In this document: piece by piece, positions 21,815 to 35,600 of the stretch
How the letters are laid out: each line of letters opens with the position of its first letter
Position numbering within the stretch: the first letter of the stretch is position 1
Source: Heloderma charlesbogerti
Lineage: Eukaryota; Chordata; Lepidosauria; Squamata; Helodermatidae
DNA: 64,000 nt
NCBI GenBank assembly: GCA_026122225.1
Contig: JANEZZ010002660.1
Span: 614,501-678,500 of the forward strand
Direction of reading: 5' to 3'
Program-made: the position numbers and the translations under genes
Notes under the pieces: generated by a model
Databases searched by the model: none
Seen by the model: the letters and a program-made list of their open reading frames with translations, nothing else
What the model was told of the DNA's origin: nothing

Positions 21815-22282
21815 TCAGAGCATCGTGGTTGCTTTTCCTTTCGAAGACAAGGCTTGCTTGAGCCTCCTTTTCAAATCCTGCATATTGGGGGACTTGGGCC
21901 GGACAAGGTGGAGCCCTCTCCGCTTCTCCCCATTGCAGCCCCCGATCATCCTGCTCATCTCCTGGCAAAGCTGCTTGAAGGCCTCGTGGACCCCTTCACA
22001 GTTTTCCCGTGCGGACACTTCAGAGTAGGTACAGCCCAGCTCGTTGGCCAGTTGGCAGCCTTCTTCGGCGGACACCTGCCGGGCTCGTAGCAGGTCTCCT
22101 TTGTTGGCCATGAGCAGCAGTGGGATGTTGGCATTGGGATGGATCTTCCGAATGTGCTGGTGCAAGGGCCGGATGACGCGGTAGCTCTCATAGTCCGTGA
22201 TGGAGTAGACAAACACAAAGCCATCAGCCCAGTAGATGGACCGGTTTATCTGTTCCTGGCAGCAGATGGTGTCATTCTCATC
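21815..22282 (-). CDS. RASL11A: RASL11-like gene, exon 4 (terminal coding exon)
   Basis: Encodes residues 96-250, including VYSITDYESY, G4 NKGD, G5 EVSA and the basic C-terminus. The acceptor on the minus strand is TTGGGTGTCGATGGCAG before GATGAG, phase 0. The stop is TGA at 21817-21815. No frameshift or internal stop. Confidence 0.93.
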   Translation of the reverse strand, partial: DENDTICCQEQINRSIYWADGFVFVYSITDYESYRVIRPLHQHIRKIHPNANIPLLLMANKGDLLRARQVSAEEGCQLANELGCTYSEVSARENCEGVHEAFKQLCQEMSRMIGGCNGEKRRGLHLVRPKSPNMQDLKRRLKQALSSKGKATTML

Positions 22283-25200
22283 CTGCCATCGACACCCAAG
22301 AGGAAAGAGGTTAAGATGCCATTTAAAACAAAAACAAAAAAAAACAGGTGTGTTTCCTACTCAGAGGTGTGTCCACCTTTGCCTCAGCACCTTCTTCCCC
22401 TGGCTTCCCCTAAGTGAAGGATGGGGAACCTCCAGCCTGTGGGCCAGAGCCAGCCTGTGGGGGTATCCCATCTGGCCCACCGGTGTCTGCCCAAGGTCCC
22501 TTTCCCTCTTCCATGCCCCACTCAATGCTCAGCACTAGAGAAAGGCTGCCTTCCTCTATCACTGAGAAGGGAAACCCCACTCTTATCTCTTATTAGTGAT
22601 CAGAGATAAGAGCAGGGTTCCTGGGTTCAGAGCTAGGGAAAGGCTACCTGAGTAAAACAACCACAAACTCAATTTGTGACAGCCTGCTATATTTGACTGG
22701 CAAATGTACCTCAGTGGGGTATGGGGGAAAGAAACGCTGTTAAAAAAAAAACCCTCAGGGCACAATCCTATGCATGTTAAGACAGAAGGGAGTTGTAGGA
22801 CTTTTTTCTGTCTAAACATGCATAGGATTGCACCTTTAATTATTATTTCATATTGTTATGTTGTATTATATATGCATTTCAGTGTGACCCACTTAGAGAT
22901 TTTGCTATATTAAGCGGTATAGCAGTATTATAATAAATGAATAAATAAATAACCATTAAACAAAAGACTTACAGAAAAGAGCAAAAGACTGCCCACAAGG
23001 CAACTGCAATGATTAGAAAATTCCTTTTGTTATATCTGCTCTCAGCCAAGAATGAAATGGACTCAATAATCAAAATGGACTGGGATATAATGAAAGGACT
23101 GGCAAGGTTGTTTAAAAGGAAAGGAAATCAGTCCTTAATAATTTCATTTTCATCACACACAGAAGTAGTTACTGAAGCTGCACTTTTCGGACAGCAGCTC
23201 ATCAGCCAACAACCTCCTTATCTCCTTGCTTTTGGCTTTCTCTTTCAAAGAATAACATTTTAGGCAAAATTATGTCACTGAGTGATTCCCTGGAACTTCA
23301 GAACACCATGAAAAAATGCAACTGCTCTGGTTAGGGTAGCTCTATGCCGCTAAAAGCTCTACCGATCTGGATCCAAATGAAAATACATATTACTGCACCC
23401 CTTGGCTGCAGACAAGGGGTTGTATCCAATGTTAGTCCTACATTGAAATGAATGGGACTTAAGCTAGACTAACATTGGATACAACCCAAACTCTCTCTTT
23501 CCTAGAGAGTTTAAAAATGGTGAGATGGAGACATTGCTCAGCACCACTGGAGGCTGGGGGCTCCGATGTCAGTGGGGTGGTGAATCTGGTCCAGGTTTCA
23601 GTCAGAACCAGTCACACCTTGGATAGATCCTTTAGCGCTCAGATTGGTTCTGAATGAAACCCGGAGCGGATTCACCACCCCACTGATACTGGAGCCATTG
23701 GCCTCTGCTGCTAAGCGCCTATTCCCCCTGCTGCACCTCTGCTCAAAACAATCCAGTCCTGAAACTGTGTTTCCCTGTAAGGTCTGATTTTCTCCTTTGA
23801 AAGCTCGATGCTGGAGAGTATCGTTTTAAACAGAGCCAAAAACGGAATGATAGGGAGATGCTGTTGCCACTGCCTAATTTGTAAAAAGAAAGTGGTGAGG
23901 CGTAAATCACCCTGGAAGCCAGGTGCGATAATCCTTGAGGTGTGGCTCTAAATTTCCATTATCAAGGGAAATGAACTCTGTAGATGGTCAGAAGCACTTT
24001 CCCATCAGCCAAGTCCTACATAATGTTGTTGAAGCCGGAGATGTTGTAGAGATTATCCCTGCTATTGAAAACTGGCCCCAAGGTTGAGCCATCTCTGGCA
24101 AGTCCTGATTGCTGTCCTTAGTGTGCATGCACAGGGCCTGTTCAGACGTCACGCCAAGCCACCATGGTTTGCGTTTTTGAGTGAACCACGCCGCCTAAGT
24201 GTGTCGTGTGTGGGGTCAAAATCCTGACCACGCCGTCTAGGAACTCACCCTGGCTAGCCCCTCTGCAGTGGGGTTACGAAGGCCTGGAGTAGCTTACTGT
24301 GCCGTGTGGCGGGATCTCTGTTGCTAAAAATGGCTGCTCCGCATGAAAATAACCATAGAGATGGCGACTTAGAGCATCCGCCAGTTCCAGGGACACTCTA
24401 GGCAGTGAGGCCGGACTCTATGCTCGCCATCCCATAGTGACGAATGGAGTGGCTGGCACACACCACCTCCCAGCGCAATGGCGGTGGCGACGGGAGGTGT
24501 TGGACTTTTTCTGTCTAAACATGCATAGGATTGCACCCGCAATCATTATTTCATATTGTTTTCATCTTGTATTACATATGCATTTCAGTGTGACCCACTT
24601 AGAGATTTTCCTATATTAAGTGGCGGGAGGACAATGCGGGAACCACGGAGCGGGGAACGGTAAGTGGCACAGCCACCATGCGGTTCCGGTCATGTGACAG
24701 GCGCGCAGGTTGTAGCAGCCGAACCGCAGTAACCCGCTCCATAGTTTCCCTAACCACCCTTCCACCTGTCGTGTGTGAACAGGGCCACAGTCCTCATTTT
24801 GGGGTGGGGGAGAGGGTCCCACTGTCCTTTCTGGTCAAATACATGTTGCAGGCTTGTGAAATGCTGCCAGACCTGAGAATATAGGTGATCGTTGGATGGT
24901 TCACATGAAGCTGCCCCGCCCGCCCCACACAGTGGAAAATGCACGAGGGGGGGCTGTGGGGCTAGCTACCCACCCCCCAATCGCCCACAGCAGCAATGCT
25001 TCCCCGACATCCACATGCTCGGATGGCATGGGAAAAGGTTCCCCATGCATAGAGGTCCTCCAGGAAATGGGGAGCGTGCTTTCACACACCGTCCAGGAAC
25101 ATGGGCAGAAGGGCGTGGCCACGGTGCATAAGGGGGGGGGGCCGGGATAGCCCGCGAAGCTCAGCGCCACCCCCTGTACATTCTTCCAACACATGGGACC

Positions 25201-28200
25201 CTCCTAGTAGGATGGCCGTCCACAGGAGGTGCAGCCGCCCCTCCCTCTTACCGTCTTCAGCACTCTCTCCAGCCCAAGTCTCCCCCTAGGCTCAGCAGGC
25301 CGGTGAGAGGTGGGGCTCTCCCCCTCTCCATGTATCAGTTCCAGACCATGTGGAACACCCGTGGTAACTGCACAGCTCTCGCTGAACAGTTTAACTCCCA
25401 TTCAAGCTGCCAACCAACTAGTTCGTTGCAAATCTTTTATCCCAGCAAGCACATCCACCATGGCTGTTCTGTTGTGGTTCCAATACTGGATGTTCCACTA
25501 ATACTGGAAAGCATAACATGTGACTTGCCACACTGTCAACCAGCCACGTGTGGCAGCCAGTCAGGGCCTCAGTAAGCCCCCTGATTGGGCTGCTTGCCCA
25601 GAACTGCAAATACGGGGTGAGGTGAGTGTCAAACACCTGGCAGGCCGCAATGCATGACTGACTGTCTGTGTTCCCCAGCTACCTATTTAAATGCTCCCTT
25701 TTGTATTTACAAAACCACCACAGCAAAACTTCCCTGTAAGTAGAAAGCAATGACATCAGGGAGATTCCACCCCCCTCCCTTTCTTGATTTCTCCTTGCAG
25801 GAATTTTTTTTTCTCTCTTTTACACGGGGGAGTAGTCAAAAATGTAACCTCTGAAGCCTGCAGTGGTACAGTCCTGGTCCTGCTGCACGCATAGATCCAG
25901 CCATCTCCATGTTTTCAAGCAAGGGAGTTCTAGCTGTAAACATCACAAGCCATCCAACCAAAGTGCAGTGACATTTAGGCTGGGATTCCCAGAGGAGGCC
26001 GGTGGCTCTGATGTCAGTGGAGTGGTGAATCTGCTCTGGGCCTCAGTCAGAACTCTAAAGGAGCTCCTTTAGAGTTCTGACTGGAGCCCAGAGCGGATTC
26101 ATTGCCCCACTGACATCGGAGCCACCAGCCTCCACTGGGAATTTCCCCATTTCGATTTGAGGTTCCAACTAAGATGCCTTTTCTGCATCATGGTAGTTTA
26201 CTGTTTACAGCAGCCTTCCCCAAAAGGATGCCCTCCAGATGTGTTGGACTACAACTCCCATTGTCCCCAGCCAGTGTGGCCAATGGAGAGTACCAGACTG
26301 GGGAAGACTGGTTTAGAGGCTGTTAGATCTTTGTTTTGAAGCACCTCTCCATCACAGCAGCCATTATACCTCCAATGAAACGAAGGGCGTGTCCTGCACT
26401 TGTAAGGAGATCTGTTCTCCATCGATGGTGAATTTTCTGGAATACAGGGCACCTGCGAAAAAAAGATGAGAATGAATGCACCAGAGACCAACACACAGCA
26501 TATTTTTATCCTCCACTAATGCTGGGCAGGGCTGGCCCAACTATAGAAGCAAACCACGGGCAGCCTTTAGTGTGTCTTTATTTTTATGCTGGAGTAGGTG
26601 CAAGGGACCCAGTCCCCACCCCCACACGCTAGGGTCTTGATCTGGATCGGGGACCCTGGGCCCACTCTAGAGTAAAAATGAAAAAAAGATACAGCTGCTA
26701 GACACGCATTTAAAGTAATGTCTGGCTTGGCTCTAAGCAACCACCTCGGGTGCCAATGTTCTCAGAGTGTCTGCTTCTGCCAGGCAAAAGGCTGTTCAGG
26801 AGAGCCAGGGCATGCAAATTGTTTATGAATAACAACAACAATTATACAATTGTCATATGAACATACAAGACTGATTCTGGCCTGCTTGCACTGGCTGCCT
26901 GTCTGCTTCCGAGCCCAACTCAAAGTTCTGGTTTTGACCTACAACACCCTGCATGGCTCAGGACCACAGTACCTTATAGAACGCCTTTCCTGGCATGAAC
27001 TGACCTGTACGCTACGCTTTGCATCTAAAGCCCTCCTCCAGGATCCTCCTCTGAGGGAGGCTTGGAAGGCAGCAACAAAGGAGAGGGCCTTCTCGCTGAT
27101 GGCGCCCCACTTGTGGAATAATCTCCCAGATGAGGCCTGCCTGGTGCCAACATTGACATCTTTTCGGCGCCAGGTTAAAACTGCCCTCTTCTCTCAGGCA
27201 TTTGGCAGTATATAAAGAGTCTCTTGATGGTTTTAAATTGTTTTACATATGTTGTTGTTGTTGTTGTGTGCTATTTGTTCTGCGTCATTACACGAATAGT
27301 TTTATATTTTATATAATGTATTTTAATGGTTTTTAATTTTTGTGAACCGCCCAGAGAGCTTTGGCTATGGGGCGGTATAGAAATATGACTGACTGACTGA
27401 CTGAATATAATACATACATGCTCTGATTAAAATAAAAACACAACAGGAGTATACAACTTTGTTATATAACCAATTGTATGTAACAGATGTTCCTTCTATG
27501 ACCATTTCTATAAGAAAAAAGGGGGATCTAACACAATTGTTATATATATTTTATCAATATATTGTTAATATATGTTAACAAAATAAACATATGAACTTAT
27601 TATTCACTTAAACATCCTGTATCTTTATTACATTCCTAATAAAGCAAATGACTGTCATGTGGTCTTCCTTCTCTCCCTCTGATAATATTAGCTGGTTTAA
27701 CCATGTAAACCATCCGCAAATGGTATTTTATGAAAACTTTCCTTCATACAAAAAACCCTGCTGTGGTACATGCATCCATATCCACAAACAAAGCCAACAA
27801 TCATTAAAATGTTGTTGACTTTCTGGTTCAGGGCAAACTATCGTTTGCCATGATGTCTGAGTCACCAAGCTTCAGCTTCCTCTTGCGACCAAACCATAAT
27901 GGTAAGCCATGGTTTGAAGCTGGTTTCCAGTTCTGGTCTGGACAGTAAGCACAAACTAGAGTTTGTTGATTCAGAAGTAATGGCAAATGATGGTCAGCCC
28001 AAAACGGAAGTCAGGGTGGGCACTGGAGCATGTGAAGGGAAGAGCAGGTGTGCACAATAAAAGCCTTATCCGGAAGCACCCTCGGTGTCAGAAGTGAAGC
28101 TGGAGAGCAGATGACGTCACCGCTGCAACCGTGCACCCAGTTCCTCACAGTAGTGAATGAGAATTCTTCAGTTCTACGGTGTACCTGAGATATTGCTGGA

Positions 28201-29626
28201 GAAGGTAGATTTGCCCCTTGGCTCACGTTCCTGTTGATCCCTTTGGCCGGGGGTGGGGGGAGACTTTGCCCTTACCCGAATTGTGCTCCCAACTGCAATC
28301 CGCCTACGTTGCTTGACGGGACCCAATGAATTCCATTCACTTCTGCGCCTGAACGTTACAGGCTGATGTCAGGGAGATGGGACTGGGCTGGCTCCCAATT
28401 CAACAGCACGTTTAAAGGTGACAGTAGGGGATGCAGCCTGGCATCCCCACATAACTCCCAGCCTTTGGCGAGCCAGATGAACATACCTGCCTGGGGCCGG
28501 CTCCTTGCAACCCTGACAGGAGATACCACCCTTTCACTCTTTGGAGGCAGGGTGGGGAGGGAGCCTCTCTGGTCTTGTGGTCTGTTCCATGCCTGGCCCT
28601 GTTGTGGACAGGGTTCCAGGGGTGCTGCAAATCAGCTGAAGCAGGAGGGTGGATGACCGGTCTAGGGAGGGAAGGGGTGGCGGCAGATGGATCCAGCACT
28701 ACATCCAGAAATGTAGAGGCACGTGCTCGGGCTCCGGGCTGCAAGGTGGCAACACTCCACCTGCCATCACGTGCGGAATTCAGCTTTTGGCATATCTTGG
28801 GAAGTGTCCGAAAAACATTGTTCTCCCATACGTGTTGGGATTCTCTTCCATCCTGGCCATGAGGCTGGAGACTAATGACTGATTTGCAATAGGCTTGGAG
28901 CCAACCAGGCTTGAAAGAACATAAGAGGAGCCCTGCTGGATCAGACCAAGGTCCATCTAGTCCAGCATTCTGTTCACACAGTGGCCAACCAGCTACCCAC
29001 AGGAAACCCACAAGCAGGACATGAGTTCACAGCAACCTCCCGCCCATGTTCCCCAGTAGGCATACTGCCTCTGATACTGGAGTTAGCATAGAGTTAGCAC
29101 AGAGCCATTAGGACTAGTAGCCATTACTGGCCTTGTCCTCCAGGAATGTGTTCTCATCACCACACCACCACATGCTGGCCAGGTTGTAAGCTCCGAGCCA
29201 TTCCTAAAGTTCGCAGATTTGCATTTTACAACTGCCCTACTCCCGTGCAGTGGTGTAGTGGAGGCAGGGCTCGCAGGGATGCAGCCCCAACTCTTTTACA
29301 TTAGCAGGGACTCTGATGTCATCTCCCACCCCCCTCAGAATTCCCTGTTCCCTCTCAGCTTAGCTGCGATCCTCACTGTAGCTGTGGGGGGAATGAATTT
29401 TCCAAGCAACAATATATTGTTCCATGTTGGAATGCAAAGTATTTGGGATGACTTGGTCTGGAATGGGCAAGGAAGACCTATTTGTTTTACCAAAGATGTG
29501 CTCCTGGTGGAGATGAAAACTCCTAGAACTGGTTTGTTGATACGGATCAACACAGCTGCCTGAATTTTTTGGACTGCCCTTGGAGACTGTCACAGTGAGC
29601 TCCTGCATTTCCAAATTTACCACTAG

Positions 29627-29676
<50 letters not shown>

Positions 29677-32600
29677 TTCAATCCAGCTGGGCGTGTGGAC
29701 ATTTCTTTTGGAAGGGGAGGAGGAGATATAATGAAGGAGCTTTGGGAAGGCGAATGGGTATTGTTGGGGCACTAAGGGAGTGTGCAAGGGGGCTGTTTGA
29801 ATGAGAAGGGATCTGTCCATGAGGGCTGAGTTGAGAGGGTGAAGCTTCCATAGAGTATCATATTTTGAAAACCTAAAATGTTTGTGCTTGAGTGGGTGAA
29901 AAAGATTTTAACACCCCTGCATATTTTCTCAGTCTTGGGCCGCGGTGTCTTAGTGGTTAAGACGCTGAACTGCAGACCAGAAGGTCGGCAGGACAGCAGT
30001 TCGAGACCCGAGTGCTGCGTGAGGGAGTGAGCTCCTGTCTTCAGTCCTAGCTCCTGCCAACCTAGCAATTCGAAAGCAAGAAATTGCAAGTAGATAAATA
30101 GGTACTGCCTCGGCGGGAAAGATAACAGCGTTCCGTGCACCTCGGTGTTCAGTCATGCCGGCCACATGGCCACGGAAGCGTCTTCGGACAGCGCTGGCTC
30201 TTCGGCTTAGAAATGGAGATGAGCACCACACCCTAGAGTCGGACACGACTGGTTGGGGACACCTTTACCTTTACCTTTATATTTTCTCAGACGTCCAATG
30301 GGAATACCCCTGCCTTACTCTCAGCTTCACTGTTTTTGGATCCCAGTTGAAGGCGGTATATCTTGCAAGGTTGTACAATCTTAGAAGGGGGCGTGGCTGT
30401 GAGGGGGCATGGCTTGACTGTCACGAAGGGACCTCACCCTTCTGAATTTGCCACTGCACTACTGCTCCCGTGCAATTAACAGTAGCCTGACGGGCAGAGA
30501 TGGAGCAGGTGGACCGGGGAAAAACTCGCCGGCTCCTTTTCTGTGCCTCAGGCTGCTGTTCACAATGAAAGACACAGGAGCAGAGACAGCTAAAAAGTTG
30601 GCAGCTGTAGCAATTATATTTCAGAAAGGGAGGCTGGGAAGGATATTTTTAGATTCCCTTTAGATGAGCACATCTGCCATGAAACATTCCTGCTGGAGAG
30701 TAAGCTTCCGCCCAACTGCATTGGGAACATGATTCCACTCTGACCTAGTGACCGCCTCTCAGGACAAGATGGGTTTTTAATTTCTCTAGCCCACTCAGTC
30801 CAAGGTCTGTACTCACATTTCTAATAGTATAAGAGAAAGCCACATCATGCTAATCAAAGCACTGGGGAAACGCAGCCCAGTGAGCGTCGTTTCTATAGAA
30901 CAGCCTTCCCCAAACTGGTGCCCTCCAGATGTGTTGGACTGCAGCTCCTATCATGCCCAGCCAGTGGTGATGGGATCTGTAGTCCAACAACATCCAGGGG
31001 GGCACAGGCTCCCCATCCCTGATCTAATGCTGGAGAAGGCCCTGGTCTAAAATCACGAATGCCTTCTTCAGTTTAGAACAGGGGTGCAGAACAGCCCGAG
31101 GGTCAAATTCTACTTCGGAGAAGCTCTCAGGGGCTGCATTCCCATCGTGGGCAGGGCTTCAGGGAAAAGAGGCGGGGCCAAAATCCCAGAAATCCCAGCG
31201 TATTTCATCTTAAAGCTCTTCCTGCTGGTAACAAAGCCTCAGGAAAGGAATTTCCGCCTTTTAGAATGGGGGAAAAAGTGCACAGAAGCCGGGAAACCAC
31301 CCAACACTTGGTGGCCGGGGGGGAAGGGGTGTGGCCGGGGGAAGGGGTGTGGCCGGGGGAAGGGGCATGCCCTGAGCCCCGCACTGTCTGCTCCAACTAC
31401 CAGTGGCTCTCCAGGGTCTCCAGCAGAGAGGTGCCTGTTCCCTGATCCTTTTAACTGGAGATGCCAAGGACTGAACCTGGGACTTTCTGCAATGCAAATA
31501 CGCCCCCTCCGACCGAGTACAGGTCCCTCCCTGAAGATGCCGCCTCCCCGCTCTCCTCCTGCAATAGAGTGAGGAGCGGTGCTCTCCCACTGAGCTGCGG
31601 CCTGTCCTATAAATCCATTTCTCACGGTGCCAGGGCCAGATGCCTCCTGGTCACACTCCCAGGCAGCCTCGCACCAGGGTCATGGCACAGGGGAAGCCTC
31701 ACCCGCCAGGCAGAGCCACAGGGAGGAAGTGATAGTGCCGGGATGGATCCACCACATCTAGAGTGCCAACCTCCCTTCTTTGCAGGGAGATGTCTCTCTT
31801 TCTCTTTTAATATGGGGGATCATTCAGTCATGCAGTTCCATACTTGCAGAGTGAGGTGGTGCAGTCCAGGTCCTGTTCTACCACATCACCAGGCCTAAGG
31901 ACTTTACCTCAAACTTCTGACTAGGAGCTACATCTCTCCCCCACGCTACCCATTTTTAGACTAGAGTTGGTGCAGAGGGTCTGATCTGGATTTTAAAAGT
32001 CCCCTACTCCCACAATTAGGTCCCAGTCCAGACCAGGTCCCTGCACCTCCTCTAGAGTAAAAATGGGGGGGGGGTAGAGATGTACAGATTTTCTTAAATC
32101 CATTCTGTTTGTGTTTCGCAGATTGTTGGGTGTCTGTCATTCTGTCATCCGCTTATTGACGGAATCGGATTTTTTGTACGAGATAGGAGAATTTCGTTCA
32201 TTTGCAAATGCCCACTTGTGCTAATGTTCACTAGCACTAATGCACACTTGCACTAATTTGCACAAATCCCCCCCCCAGTAAAAAAAACAAAAACAGTCCA
32301 GAAGTCGATGGAATCTGCTCAAAACCCGGTCCGCTGCAGGAATTGCAGGTTGGATTCATAGAAACCCGAATCTGTTGCAGATTTCTCCAACATCCCTGGT
32401 GGGGAGGGGCACAGAGATGTAGCTGCTAGACACAGATTTAGAGTAATGCCTGTTTTGGCCCTAAGTATTGCAGCTTTGGGGAGCAACTGTGGGTGTTTCC
32501 AGAAGGAAGGGTCCTAGGATTGTGCAGCTATTCCGTGTTTTTATCCTTGAGGGATTTGCTGCTGTAAGAAAAAAGATGGAAGAAGCGGTGGGAAGACACA

Positions 32601-35600
32601 GGAGGGCTATGAGTGGAAGATGTCCCATGAGTGGGGCAGGCTGACAGATGGATCAATAAGAGCCTCATCCGGAAGCACCCTGTGCCCCCAGGCCAGCAGC
32701 TTTCAAACTCAGTGAGGAGGTTTCCCAGCCCAACAACTGCTGCCTGAACCCACACTGAGTCCCAGTTAGAAATCCTGGAATATAGGAATGGAAGAAGCTG
32801 CCTTATAAGCAGTGGAGGCTAGATGCTCTGATGTCAGCGGGGCGGTGAATCCATCCACTTTCAACTCCCATATGCAGAGACACCCTGAATCCACTGCACA
32901 GGGGTCATTCATCCTGTATTTCATCAGTATCTCTCTCTGTAATAGTTGCCCAATCAACAAGTAACAGAGTATTTCACGCACTGTATGCTGTATTAAGTAC
33001 TTTTCCAGCTGCATTGGCTGCCAGGCCATGTGCAGGCCCAACTCAGAGTGCTGGTACTAACATTCAGAGCCCTAAACGGCTTGGGGCCAGGTTATCTGAA
33101 GGATCACCGCCTCCCATATGTACCTTCCCAGACCCTAAGAGCATCTTCAGGAGTCCTTCTCTGGGAGCCCCTGCCAAAGGAAGTGAGGTGGGTGGCCACC
33201 AGGAAGAGGGCCTTTTCTGCTGTGGCACCCCGGCTGTGGAATAAGCGCCCTAAAGAGATTCACTTGGTGCCTACATTGTACTCCTTTTGGTGCCATGTGA
33301 AGACCTTTTTATTTCCCAAGCATTTTAGCACTCTAGTCTTTTAGCACTGCTATTTTAAAACAGTATTTTAAATATCTGCACTGTTGCTAATTTTTATTCT
33401 GGTTGTACTTTTATATTGTAGTTTTAAACAATTCATATTTTATATTGTTTTATGTTATACTTAGTTTTAATTTTTGTGAACCGCCCAGAGAGCTTTGGCT
33501 ATTGGGCGGTATAGAAATGAAATGAATGAATAAATAAATTCCAGATGTCAGTCAGAACTCTAAAGGAGCTCCGCACCTTGGATAGCTCCTTTAGAATTCT
33601 GACTGATTGTGACTGAAACCCGGAGCAGATTTACTGCCCCACCGGCATTGGACCAACAGCCTCTTCTGCTTATAAGGACTCGGATCATTAGGCCATCTAG
33701 CACAGTATTGTCTGCATCAGCCTTCTCGTGTAGCAATACAACTCTACAGGGGGCTGCCTTTGAAGATGGTTCAGAAGCTGCAGCTCATGCAAAATGTGGC
33801 AGCCACATTGATAACGGGGACCGGAAGGTCCAAACATAGCAGACCGACTCTGGCCTCCTTGCACTGGCTGCCTGTATGTTTCTGAGCCCGATTCAAGGTG
33901 CTGCTTTTAACCTATAAAGCCTTACACAGCTTGGGACTACAGTACCTGATGGAGCACCTCTCCTGACATGAACCTACCCATACAGTATGTTCAACATCCA
34001 AGGCCCTCCTCCAGCTTTCTACGTCTAGGGAAGCTCGGAAGACAGCAACAAGGGAGAGGGTCTTCTCGGTAGTGCCCCCCCCAATTATGGAATGAGCTCC
34101 CTGATGAGAAGCCAGATTCTGGAGCTAGAATTGCTATCTTTTCGGCACCAGGTTAAGACCTTCCTCTTCTCCCAGGCATTTGGCAGCATATGATAAGTTT
34201 TAATCGATCCTGGATCATCTTATGGTTATGGTGGTTTGCTTGAGATTGCTTGTTTGAAGTTGTTTTAGCTATAGGCTCTCTTGTGTATATTGTCTGTTCG
34301 TGTTTTTTTTTTTTAATGTAAATGGCTTTTAATCTCTGTATACTGTATTTTTAATGTTTTTAATCTTTGAAAACCACCCAGAGAGCTTCGGCTATTGGGC
34401 GATATAGAAATGTAATAAATAAGAATAAGAATAATACCTCCCATCACCCCAACCAGCATGCTGGTGGGGCAAGATGGTAATTGTAGTGCAACACATCTGG
34501 AGGGCCCCAGCCTGGGTAAGTCTGCTCCAGGGCCTCCTTTCGAGAGGTGCCGGTGGCCGTGGGCTTCCAAAATGGAAACACAGCCCTTCGACAAGCTAGG
34601 AAAGGCACGGGCAATAATATCAATGAATAAACAGACATATCAGCTGGATTAGGGATGGAAGAATCACAAGGGCAGCCTCCCTCCCTGGGATGGGAGTTGT
34701 AATCTAATCTGGGATGGGAGTTGTAATCTGGAGTTGTAATTTGGGATGATGGGAGGCGTAATCTGACACATCTGGAGTGGCTCTGGTTAGGGTTGGCTGG
34801 TCTACATTGACGGCAGCAGCTATCTAGGGTTCTTAGAGAGGGATCTTTCCCAGCCCTACCTGGAGAGGGTAGCGATTGAACCTGGGACCTTTTCCGTGCA
34901 AAGCAGCTGCTCTACCCCTGAACTATCGCCCCTCCCAAGCAAATTGGAGGGTGCATGCACAGAGAGGGAAAATGTACCTGGCTGAAAACCCACAGCATTT
35001 TATATGACCAGACAGCATATTATTCCTCTTCCATAACATATCAAAACGAGATGTCCCTGGACTTCCAGACACTAATCATGTTTGGCCCTATTCCCCAGCA
35101 GCAAGAGAAGCAGTTCCCTATGATCACAGCCATATATGACCACCTGTTTCCTATCTATAGCATATTTGTCTCTGGTTCAAGGATTGCTGAAGGGTTGGCT
35201 GCTTAATGGAAAAAACATGCTGTTCCCGGTGATAATTCCCTAGCAGCAAATCCCTGGATCTTTCTTTCTTTGCAGTCCAATCCTATGCAGAGCCAATCAC
35301 ACGGAAACAAGTGCCAGTGAACTGAGTACACGTGCCAAGGAGCAGGCTGTTGACTTTCTAACTTCTTAGGAGCAAAGCTGATGGAGGAGAAGCCCAGCCA
35401 GAAAGGGACAGAGAGGTCACATTACCAGCTTATCATTAATCAGACAGGAGGCAGAGAGTATTGAGTGACTCTTGATCAGTGTCTTTCTACTACAGAGTTT
35501 TAAAGTCTACCACAAAATTGCCAGTGCCTTTGAGAGAGGCAGGGCAGGCTGAAATTCAATAGGTGAAGCTGTTCCAATAGTCTACCTCCATGCATGGAGC

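Larger units (their letters stand above)
32768..33720 (-). mobile_element. SINE 'S1' split by a nested MITE and LINE
   Basis: The outermost layer of a three-level nest. The S1 3' end (minus strand) starts near 32768 with GGAATATAGGAATGGAAGAA, is interrupted at 32809, and resumes at 33677 with GACTCGGATCATTAGGCC to about 33720. The head is missing. Confidence 0.75.

Noticed and set aside
28412..29011. 199-residue minus-strand open frame
   Set aside because: Overlaps a dispersed repeat and lies in an intron; no recognisable domain or start context.
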